DNA from: Prevotella sp. | Lineage (GTDB): Bacteria > Bacteroidota > Bacteroidia > Bacteroidales > Dysgonomonadaceae | DNA: 6,185 nt | Direction of reading: 5' to 3' | NCBI GenBank assembly: GCA_031260865.1 | Contig: JAISKQ010000124.1 | Coordinates: forward strand, 1-6,185 | Shown here: positions 1-5,456 of the stretch, piece by piece | Numbering within the stretch: the stretch's first letter is position 1 | Layout: each line of letters starts with the position of its first letter | Program-made: the position numbers and the translations under genes | The notes under the pieces: generated by a model | What the model was told of the DNA's origin: nothing | Database searches by the model: none | What the model saw: only the letters and a program-made list of their open reading frames with translations

Positions 1-8
1 CTGCCTAT

Positions 9-52
9 ATAGATAGGCTCTCTAACGAGAGCGAATTTTAGCTTCTATCTAT
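9..52. other. Nested inverted repeats at the left edge (possible RNA structure)
   Basis: The 8-bp segment ATAGATAG at 9-16 is perfectly complementary to CTATCTAT at 45-52. Immediately inside it, GCTCTC (17-22) pairs with GAGAGC (27-32) around the tetraloop TAAC, leaving 12 unpaired bases (33-44) on the right. The two stems could stack coaxially. A competing small hairpin, CCTAT (4-8) with ATAGG (13-17), overlaps the left side. I do not recognise a known RNA family. The element may continue outside the window, and no promoter or T-tract shows which strand would be transcribed. The base pairing is seen directly; a role as RNA is inference. Confidence 0.35.
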
Positions 53-141
53 TCGATTGAAACAAGAAGGTCTTTGAAATGATGATATAGTTACAAGTTA
101 CGAGAAAATGAAGAAGAATAGCGCGATGCGGTGTTACCCGA

Positions 142-275
142 AAAGTGTTACTTTTGTCACCTTTTTAAGTTTTTGAGTTTACAAGTTTACAAGTTTACTA
201 GAGTTCTAGCATGTTAGTAAACTTGAAATATAGTAAACTATTTACTGAAAAACTGTTACTTTTGTCACTTTTTAA
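142..275. repeat. Cluster of short direct and inverted repeats
   Basis: The 15-mer TGTTACTTTTGTCAC occurs exactly at 146-160 and 254-268, 108 bp apart, each followed by a T-run and flanked by similar A-rich sequence, so the repeat unit is about 25 bp. Between the copies lies a tandem 8-bp repeat, AGTTTACA twice (176-183, 184-191) and AGTTTACT once (192-199). The 11-bp inverted repeat CAAGTTTACTA (190-200) and TAGTAAACTTG (215-225) follows. A further copy of the core is at 231-240, and AGTAAA (232-237) pairs with TTTACT (241-246). Both 15-mers include TACTTTTG, which matches the Bacteroidota -7 consensus TAnnTTTG on the plus strand. They could be promoters, protein-binding iterons or decayed mobile DNA; nothing here decides which. 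Confidence 0.6.
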
Positions 276-278
276 AAT

Positions 279-359
279 TTGACATCTCCCACAGCTTTTC
301 GGGTTAAGTTCAAGTATAACATCAAGAAGAAAGCCAAAGTTGCAAAAAAAGCTGATTAA
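279..359 (+). pseudogene. Short 3' remnant of an unidentified gene
   Basis: Reading in frame to the TAA at 357-359 gives 26 residues ending in a strongly basic tail (SPTAFRVKFKYN, then a Lys/Ala-rich end). The frame is closed upstream by a TAA at 273-275 and has no ATG; TTG at 279 is the only near-start codon. The alternation of basic and hydrophobic residues and the use of TTC, AAC, ATC and AAG codons look like the end of a real, well-expressed protein rather than random frame, possibly a nucleic-acid-binding one. I do not recognise the family. The body of the gene is missing and the repeat cluster lies in its place. The stop overlaps that of the convergent glycosyltransferase gene in the shared TTAA at 356-359. 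It could also be chance. Confidence 0.3.
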
Positions 360-1507
360 CGCCTTTTTCGCCAGCTTTTAAATCTTATATTGTACAGAGG
401 TTGTATAATATCTAAAACGATAAGTGAAAAATAAAACTTTCCGGACATAAAATACCGGGCGTCTTTATTTATGATAACTAATTGGGTAATTAATCTTATT
501 AAGAACAAGAATACGGCTATACCCAACAATACCCAATTTTGAAGTATAACACTATAAATGATTAAGGCTATAAAGAGCATATAAAATATACTCCTGCTGA
601 ATATTTCAAACTTAAACACGGTAGCCGAACTCTTTAAATATGACCTAATTGCAAAATATGATCTTTTAATTTGCCTCCATAAAGAGAAATCATCCAAGTT
701 TGTTTCAACAAAGCTGTCATGAGACAAGGCTACGGAAGTATTGTCGCGTGTCATAATCCGGCTGATAAAAAGCTCTTCACCGTTTGCGACACGCAATAGA
801 GAAGCAAAGCCTTTATTGTCAAAGAAAAGATGCTTCCTGAAAAGAAGATTCCTGTAATTACCCGTATATGGTTTATGACGTATGACCTGTGATAAATACT
901 GCATACTAAACAACAGATTGTCGAAACGGGCAACACGGCTGAAGAATTGCCGCGCAGGTTTAAAGAAAGAATATCCCAAAACAACATCACGTTCAGGATC
1001 CAATTCCCGCAGCATCGATTCTATCCATTTGTCGGACACAGGTTTGCAATAGGGTTCCGTAAACAATAATATATCACTTTTGGCAGCCTTAATCCCAATA
1101 GTCAAAGCCAACTTACGTCGATCCAATTTCCAATCGTTAGAATATGGTAATCCGGTGTGATATAGTTTTTTGTCTTTTAATTCTATGGATCTTAATAATT
1201 CATCACTTTCATCTGTCGAGCCATTATTTACGACTATGACTTCATAATCGGGATAATCCTGCTGTAAGATAAAAGGTAAATTTTCCTTTAGTGAATCCAC
1301 CTCATTTTCAGATACTATGATTACCGACACTTTAGGCTTTTCAGTTGTATAGAAACCGTCTTTATCTCTCTTTTTCGCGGTTGAATATGGCTTTTTGTAA
1401 TATCTGAAATAATAAAACAACTGGATAATGAAAAGGAAAAAGAATAATGATATTCCTATTATCTCTATAACATCAAATCTGAAATAAGCTAAAATCTGTT
1501 CAATCAT
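356..1507 (-). CDS. Membrane-anchored family 2 glycosyltransferase
   Basis: This 383-residue protein should transfer a sugar from a nucleotide-sugar donor to a glycan or lipid acceptor at the cytoplasmic face of the inner membrane. An N-terminal membrane anchor (about residues 13-34) precedes the GT-A domain, which starts with KVSVIIVSENE (59-69) and carries the nucleotide-binding stretch YEVIVVNNGSTDES (88-101). The usual acidic DxD region is represented by LFTEPYCKP (148-156), which lacks the expected aspartates. Later family landmarks are GNYRNLLFRK (216-225), the acidic GEELF (243-247, catalytic-base position) and WRQIKRSY (277-284, in place of QxxRW-like motifs). Two to three hydrophobic segments (about 305-322, 324-345, 356-372) close the protein. 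The ATG at 1507 is the first start and gives the complete anchor. It is 87 bp downstream of lysA on the same strand, so co-transcription is likely, though its product has no obvious part in lysine synthesis. The acceptor is unknown. Confidence 0.88.
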   Translation of the reverse strand: MIEQILAYFRFDVIEIIGISLFFFLFIIQLFYYFRYYKKPYSTAKKRDKDGFYTTEKPKVSVIIVSENEVDSLKENLPFILQQDYPDYEVIVVNNGSTDESDELLRSIELKDKKLYHTGLPYSNDWKLDRRKLALTIGIKAAKSDILLFTEPYCKPVSDKWIESMLRELDPERDVVLGYSFFKPARQFFSRVARFDNLLFSMQYLSQVIRHKPYTGNYRNLLFRKHLFFDNKGFASLLRVANGEELFISRIMTRDNTSVALSHDSFVETNLDDFSLWRQIKRSYFAIRSYLKSSATVFKFEIFSRSIFYMLFIALIIYSVILQNWVLLGIAVFLFLIRLITQLVIINKDARYFMSGKFYFSLIVLDIIQPLYNIRFKSWRKRR

Positions 1508-1594
1508 TGATAGTGCTGTATATATGAGAACTTTAGGAAAAAGACAAGAGCTATATATTTATATACCCCTTGCTTCGATCCTAATCGTATAATT

Positions 1595-2752
1595 TTATAT
1601 TTTATCTGAGAAATAAGGCTTAGGCAGTTCCCTGCAATTGTATTGCGACGCCATGATTTCGCCATACGCCCCGGCAGAACGCAAAACCAGCATATCTCCC
1701 CTTTGTGTCTCATTTAGTTCATAGTCTTTTACAAAAACGTCTGAAGATTCGCAAATGGGACCTACCACATCATATTTTTTCATTGGCAGATTGGACGATA
1801 TATTTTCTACCTTGTGGTACGCTTGATATAACGCAGGACGGATCAAATCCGTCATTCCGGCGTCAACAATCACAAACGTTTTGCTTTCGCCTTGTTTTAC
1901 ATAAGTGGTTTTTGTGACCAATGCACCACATTGCGCGACAATAGCACGTCCCAATTCAAAATGAACTATCTGTCCATCCCTCACTTTCAGGTTTTTATGA
2001 AATAATTCAAAATATCCCTGAAAATCAGAAACCGGATGACTGTCGGGAGCATCATAATCAATTCCCAAGCCGCCTCCTACATTTATATGTTCAATTTTGA
2101 CTTCTCTTTTTTCAAAGAGATCCTGCAATTCATTTACTCGTTTGCACAATGGCTCAAATATGTTTATATCCTCAATTTGTGAACCTATATGAAAATGAAG
2201 ACCTATAAGATTCACATTTTTCAGCAACTTCAACACGTCTATCACGTTATCCAAATGTGCCATACTTAAGCCAAACTTGTTTTCATTCAGTCCGGTTGTT
2301 ATATATTCATGCGTATGCGCGTCCACATCGGGATTAATACGGAGGGCTATTTGCGCCGTTTTCCCTTTCTTTGCGGCGAGTTCATTAATAACAGCTAATT
2401 CGGGCATCGATTCAACATTAAAGCAAAAGATGTTTAAATCCAAAGCCATGTTAATTTCTTTATCTGTTTTGCCCACACCGGCGAAAACAATTTTAGAAGC
2501 CGGGAATCCGGCGGTTATAGCTGCATTCACTTCATTACCGCTAACACAATCAGCCCCAAAACCTTCGGTTGCTATCAACTCAAGTATCCGGCGATTGGCA
2601 TTTGCCTTTATTGCATAGTGCTGAATAAATCCATATTTTTTTGTCTCTTCTTTTACGATTTTCAACGTCTTCTTCAATAAATCTGTATCGTAATAGTAAA
2701 AAGGCGTTTCTATACCTTTCAGTTTCTCAACAGGAAAGTTTCCTTTTGTCAT
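1595..2752 (-). CDS. lysA: Diaminopimelate decarboxylase
   Basis: LysA is a cytoplasmic PLP enzyme that decarboxylates meso-2,6-diaminopimelate to L-lysine, the last step of the pathway. The 385-residue product is a complete fold-III PLP decarboxylase. YAIKAN (46-51) holds the PLP lysine K49. HFHIGSQ (186-192) and VGGGLG (225-230) bind the cofactor phosphate. FELGR (265-269) corresponds to the EPGR motif, with Leu for Pro as I recall for Bacteroidales enzymes. CESSD (334-338) supplies catalytic C334 across the dimer interface, and AGAYGEIMAS (360-369) holds the cofactor-contacting Y363. The length is shorter than the roughly 420 residues of the E. coli enzyme, but no motif is missing. The ATG at 2752 lies 17 bp after the lysC stop, so the two genes are almost certainly translated from one mRNA, pairing the first and last pathway steps. 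Confidence 0.97.
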   Translation of the reverse strand: MTKGNFPVEKLKGIETPFYYYDTDLLKKTLKIVKEETKKYGFIQHYAIKANANRRILELIATEGFGADCVSGNEVNAAITAGFPASKIVFAGVGKTDKEINMALDLNIFCFNVESMPELAVINELAAKKGKTAQIALRINPDVDAHTHEYITTGLNENKFGLSMAHLDNVIDVLKLLKNVNLIGLHFHIGSQIEDINIFEPLCKRVNELQDLFEKREVKIEHINVGGGLGIDYDAPDSHPVSDFQGYFELFHKNLKVRDGQIVHFELGRAIVAQCGALVTKTTYVKQGESKTFVIVDAGMTDLIRPALYQAYHKVENISSNLPMKKYDVVGPICESSDVFVKDYELNETQRGDMLVLRSAGAYGEIMASQYNCRELPKPYFSDKI

Positions 2753-2769
2753 TTGAAATTAGAAAAATT

Positions 2770-4083
2770 TTAATTAAACAATTTGTCATTCAATATTTGA
2801 AGTGTCCTCTCTTTATCTTTTTTATGTATCAAAAAGGAGAAGTTGTATTTGCTTCCGCCATAAGACAGCATTCGTACCGGGATTTCTTTCATAGCTCCCA
2901 TTATATCAACAGCTATGCCTGCGTCTTCCGATTCCAGATCACCGATAATCGACACAATAACCATGTCAGGATCTACCGATACCGTCCCGTACTTTTTCAG
3001 GTCATCTACTATAACCTGCAAATTCTTATCATCATCGATTGTCAGGGAAACCCCGATTTCCGATGTCGCCAGCATATCTATCGCCGTCTGATAGTTTTCA
3101 AAAACTTCGGTTACCCGACGCAGAAAACCATGAGCCAGCAACATCTTACCCGACTTTATCTTTATGGCTGTTATATTATCTTTGGCTCCCACTGCTTTGA
3201 TGACGTTTGTTTCCGTCTCATTGGAAATCAACGTTCCGGCAGCATCGGCAAACGCCGTGTTTTTGAGGCGGACAGGAATATCGGCGAGTTTAGCCGGCAG
3301 GATACTGGACGGGTGAAGTATTTTTGTGCCGAAATAAGCTAATTCGGCTGCCTCATCAAAGTTTAACTGACGAATAGGCGTTGTACCTTTCACATAACGA
3401 GGGTCATTATTCTGCATCGAATACACATCTGCCCATATCTGAACCTCTTCCGCATCTACAGCGACACCGATTAAAGACGCGCTGTAATCACTGCCGCCCT
3501 TACGGAGGTCGTCAATTTCGCCGTATGCGTTTCGGCAAATATACCCTTGCGTTATATACAGGCACGCGCCTTTTGACGCGTCTAACAATGCCGATAACTT
3601 CTCTTTGATATAAGCAGGATCGGGAGACGCGTTTTTATCGGTACGCATAAAATCCAGCGCGGGTATCAGCGCCGCGTCAACTTTTCTATCCAACAGATAT
3701 AAATAAAATAACTCCGAACTGATGAGTTCGCCCTGAGCCAACACTACACGCTCCTCAAAAAGAGTAAACAAATCTTTGGTAAAGCTCCGGATATAATTAA
3801 ACTTGGTTGCAACCAGATCGACAGCCATCGCCTTGATTTCATCCGTGTCGAACAGGGATGCGACCAAATCCGCATAATGCTTCTCCAGCTTATTTATTAT
3901 CTCTATAGCTCCTTCCTGATTTTTCTTATAAAGATAATCTGATATTTCAGACAAAGCCTCTGCCGTACCACGCATTGATGATAAAACAATAATGTTGCCT
4001 TGTTCCCGTGTAACAATTTCAGCTACTGTCTTCAGTTTGTCTGCCGTGGCAATTGACGCGCTACCAAATTTTAGGACTTTCAT
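2770..4083 (-). CDS. lysC: Monofunctional aspartokinase with C-terminal ACT domains
   Basis: Aspartokinase phosphorylates L-aspartate with ATP to 4-phospho-aspartate, the committed step to diaminopimelate, lysine, threonine and methionine. The 437-residue protein has an amino-acid-kinase domain (about 1-290) and paired ACT domains (about 303-437); no homoserine dehydrogenase is fused. Landmarks are KFGSAS (5-10), AQGEL (116-120) with catalytic-type E119, ALDFMRTDK (142-150), KGGSDYSAS (195-203) and NNDPRYV (225-231). The ACT segment LATSEIGVSLTID (338-350) closely follows the lysine-binding stretch of E. coli LysC, so lysine inhibition is likely. Several near-invariant positions differ: GGTS is GSAS, RGGSD is KGGSD, and WTDVxG is WADVYS. 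It is the first gene of the operon, with lysA 17 bp downstream. The ATG at 4083 begins directly before the core strand MKVLKFG. Identity is secure; full activity is not. Confidence 0.94.
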   Translation of the reverse strand: MKVLKFGSASIATADKLKTVAEIVTREQGNIIVLSSMRGTAEALSEISDYLYKKNQEGAIEIINKLEKHYADLVASLFDTDEIKAMAVDLVATKFNYIRSFTKDLFTLFEERVVLAQGELISSELFYLYLLDRKVDAALIPALDFMRTDKNASPDPAYIKEKLSALLDASKGACLYITQGYICRNAYGEIDDLRKGGSDYSASLIGVAVDAEEVQIWADVYSMQNNDPRYVKGTTPIRQLNFDEAAELAYFGTKILHPSSILPAKLADIPVRLKNTAFADAAGTLISNETETNVIKAVGAKDNITAIKIKSGKMLLAHGFLRRVTEVFENYQTAIDMLATSEIGVSLTIDDDKNLQVIVDDLKKYGTVSVDPDMVIVSIIGDLESEDAGIAVDIMGAMKEIPVRMLSYGGSKYNFSFLIHKKDKERTLQILNDKLFN

Positions 4084-4124
4084 ACCAGTTACTTTTTATT
4101 TTTATACTCTTTGCAACTAAAGGG

Positions 4125-4132
4125 CAAAAGTA
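4125..4132 (-). promoter_or_regulatory. Probable -7 element of the lysC-lysA promoter
   Basis: On the minus strand this reads TACTTTTG, an exact match to the Bacteroidota housekeeping -7 consensus TAnnTTTG, and is followed by GCCC. It ends 41 bp before the lysC ATG, so transcription would start about 30-36 bases before the gene. I see no good TTTG at the -33 position; the upstream DNA is simply A/T-rich. The short leader leaves no room for a lysine riboswitch. Confidence 0.6.
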
Positions 4133-4149
4133 CAAAAATTTTTGACCTT

Positions 4150-4246
4150 AAATTTCACTTTAATATAATATTTGAATTCAAATGAAATTTTTATCAAAAA
4201 TAAGGGTGAATGCTTTATTTATGTATGAAGTTTATGTTTCATACAT
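4150..4246. repeat. AT-rich palindromes in the lysC upstream region
   Basis: AAATTTCA (4150-4157) and TGAAATTT (4183-4190) form an inverted repeat that brackets the perfect 14-bp palindrome ATTTGAATTCAAAT (4170-4183). A second perfect inverted repeat, ATGTATGAA (4221-4229) with TTCATACAT (4238-4246), has an 8-base spacer. They lie about 20-115 bp upstream of the lysC -7 element, where operators could act, but such palindromes also arise by chance in AT-rich DNA. No known operator is recognised and neither is followed by a clean T-tract. Confidence 0.35.
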
Positions 4247-4442
4247 GTTTTGCATATCAAAACAACCACAATATTAGAATATTAATTATGCGAATCAAGG
4301 GTTGAAGACAGGTATTAGAAATATATATCAAAAAACGCTGAAAATTTGAACGAATAAAATTCAGACAAACTCTTAGTGTCTATATATGAACTATTACCGA
4401 AATAATTTTATTTTTTTTACCCGACGACAATGAAACTTTATT
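4247..4442. other. Non-coding AT-rich stretch with no assignable feature
   Basis: Together with the flanking sites this belongs to the 831-bp gene-free interval between lysC and the zinc-ribbon genes. It contains only very short open frames, the small palindrome AATATT-AG-AATATT (4270-4283) and an uninterrupted T-run just before 4419. I see no gene, tRNA or recognisable regulatory RNA in it. Confidence 0.6.
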
Positions 4443-4450
4443 TATCTTTG
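4443..4450 (+). promoter_or_regulatory. Candidate -7 element for the structured RNA
   Basis: TATCTTTG matches TAnnTTTG exactly on the plus strand. A start 5-8 bases downstream would fall at about 4456, just at the first complementary segment AAATCC of the structured region. A T-rich tract lies upstream, but no clear TTTG occurs at the -33 position. The placement directly ahead of the hairpins makes it more than a random match, although the motif is short. Confidence 0.5.
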
Positions 4451-4455
4451 TTTCA

Positions 4456-4713
4456 AATCCGGCGACATAGCGATGCAACCGGATGGATTTATTAGAAAAA
4501 CGTAAGCGTTGAAGATATATTACTTTGCTTTTGGAAATCGCCAATTTCTAACTCGGAACAAGGTAATAGGCAACAAACGCTTGCGTTCTTGATTGTATAT
4601 AATTATTATATATAGAAAAGAGCGCAGGTGCTGTTGTTTATTTGTTCCGAAAGGTGTTTGGCGATACCTCAAAAGCAAATAGACATAAAACAGTTCCTGC
4701 GTTTTCGTATTTT
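4456..4713 (+). ncRNA. Putative structured RNA, 6S-like long hairpin
   Basis: The core is an imperfect hairpin spanning 4524-4679. From outside inward its stems are 4524-4533 with 4670-4679 (10 bp, perfect), 4537-4544 with 4658-4665 (8 bp), 4554-4561 with 4642-4649 (8 bp), 4571-4575 with 4632-4636 (5 bp) and 4578-4590 with 4618-4630 (13 bp including three G-U pairs). Small internal loops separate them. A possible closing stem, 4497-4504 with 4698-4705, leaves an open bubble of about 19 and 18 bases. Closing stem, large central bubble and long terminal hairpin are the layout of 6S RNA, which sequesters RNA polymerase. A small hairpin ATCCGG/CCGGAT (4457-4462, 4479-4484) sits at the 5' end. The G-U pairs favour an RNA role and the plus strand. 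RNase P, tmRNA and SRP RNA signatures are absent. The ends are estimates. Alternatives are an attenuator leader for the genes at 4915 or a degenerate inverted-repeat element. Confidence 0.5.
4619..4705 (+). terminator. Competing hairpin with U-rich tail (possible terminator or attenuator)
   Basis: Bases 4619-4635 can pair with 4689-4705 (15 Watson-Crick or G-U pairs plus GU ends, one T-T mismatch), continued inward by 4636-4645 with 4675-4684 and a small tip, 4652-4657 with 4664-4669. A U-rich stretch (TTTTCGTATTTT, 4702-4713) overlaps and follows the stem. This uses the same arm as the long hairpin at 4524-4679, so the two cannot form together. It may be the 3' end of the RNA or a switchable terminator. 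The broken T-tract makes a strong terminator uncertain. Confidence 0.35.
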
Positions 4714-4914
4714 ACAACAGTTCGGTATTTTCTTGTATATGACTGATTATAAGTATCTCGTAAAACATTAATATTGATTTATTATTGATTGAAAATAAAC
4801 ATATTATGATTTAAAGAGCTGTCAAATTTCAAAAAAACGCCGAACTATTATTATAAAAAAAAGTGTTTTGTGAATAATGACTTAAATATTATTAACTCTC
4901 TAAAATAATTTATT
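4714..4914. other. AT-rich leader region before the zinc-ribbon genes
   Basis: About 200 very A/T-rich bases separate the structured RNA from the first zinc-ribbon gene. I find no exact TAnnTTTG element close to the 4915 start and no gene. The last bases before the ATG are A/T-rich without a Shine-Dalgarno sequence, as is usual in Bacteroidota. The genes may have a divergent promoter here or be read from the promoter at 4443. Confidence 0.5.
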
Positions 4915-5445
4915 ATGTTTTGTAAAAATTGTGGAACAAAATTAGTGGACAATGCTAAATTTTGTCCTGACTGTGGGTCAAAAGTTGAAGAAACAGGTTT
5001 AGTAAGAAACGAAACTATTGTAAAGCAAGAGACAGAAATTCCATTGGAAGATAAGCCTCAGTATAAATTGGCAATGAAGTATAAAGTGAAATATAAAAAA
5101 TCTATCACGCGCATAATTATTATTATTATTATTTCTGGTGTAATATATGTTACTGCATGGTTAAATGGAAGACAATATGATTCAATGGAATTTTGGGATA
5201 AATTATGGTCTAGTTCTTATTGGACTTATTTGTTTTGGCTATGTACGGGATTCGTTGGGTTAATAAGTTCTATAATTGGTATAAGTGCATGCTATCAAGT
5301 TAGAAAAAAAATCAACAAATTTTTAAATATGAGCGATCGAGAATGGCAACAATATATTGCTAAAAAAGAAAATCAAAAACAACTCGCAAAAGATATGGGT
5401 CAAGCTTTTTTGAAAGGAGTGATTAGAGGATTTTTGGGAATATAA
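4915..5445 (+). CDS. Zinc-ribbon membrane protein of unknown function
   Basis: The 176-residue product opens with a compact zinc ribbon whose four ligands are C3, C6, C17 and C20 (CKNCG and CPDCG knuckles). An acidic and polar linker (about 24-50) and a basic stretch (51-66) lead into a first membrane helix (about 64-83) with seven consecutive isoleucines (67-73). A Trp/Tyr-rich loop (88-104) is followed by a second helix (about 104-126). The charged tail ends in an amphipathic or hydrophobic segment (AFLKGVIRGFLGI, 164-176). The short basic flank suggests that the ribbon faces the cytoplasm. Such ribbons bind zinc and usually mediate protein or nucleic-acid contacts; no enzyme motif is visible. 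The ATG is fixed by the ribbon starting at residue 3. The next gene begins 11 bp downstream with a very similar ribbon. GC content looks lower than in the lysC-lysA genes. Function is unknown. Confidence 0.8.
   Translation: MFCKNCGTKLVDNAKFCPDCGSKVEETGLVRNETIVKQETEIPLEDKPQYKLAMKYKVKYKKSITRIIIIIIISGVIYVTAWLNGRQYDSMEFWDKLWSSSYWTYLFWLCTGFVGLISSIIGISACYQVRKKINKFLNMSDREWQQYIAKKENQKQLAKDMGQAFLKGVIRGFLGI
5116..5133 (+). repeat. In-frame (ATT)6 microsatellite
   Basis: Six uninterrupted ATT triplets encode isoleucines 68-73 inside the first membrane helix of the zinc-ribbon membrane protein; ATA for residue 67 extends the run to seven isoleucines. Slippage here would change the helix by whole residues without shifting the frame. 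Confidence 0.85.
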
Positions 5446-5456
5446 TATACAGAGTT

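Noticed and set aside
55..63. GATTGAAAC, resembling the end of many CRISPR repeats
   Set aside because: Only one copy is present, with no spaced repeats and no cas genes in the window.
1508..1594. A terminator or separate promoter between lysA and the glycosyltransferase
   Set aside because: There is only a weak AT palindrome around TATATATTTATATA, no GC-rich stem with T-tract and no exact TAnnTTTG in the minus direction.
2277..3342. Plus-strand open frames within lysA and lysC, including one of 233 codons
   Set aside because: They lie antisense to two clearly identified enzymes and show no family motifs or plausible starts; they are frame shadows.
4084..4140. A lysine riboswitch before lysC
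   Set aside because: The predicted transcript start leaves a leader of only about 35 bases, far too short for this riboswitch.
4182..4277. Plus-strand 31-codon open frame
   Set aside because: It is AT-rich, spans two palindromes, lacks a promoter or family resemblance and is short enough to arise by chance.
4430..4495. A 21-codon open frame ahead of the structured RNA, as a leader peptide
   Set aside because: Its ATG is upstream of the -7 element at 4443, so a transcript from that promoter would not include the start.
4456..4713. RNase P RNA, tmRNA, SRP RNA or a retron msr-msd
   Set aside because: None of the conserved cores of the first three is present, and no reverse transcriptase gene is in the window to support a retron.
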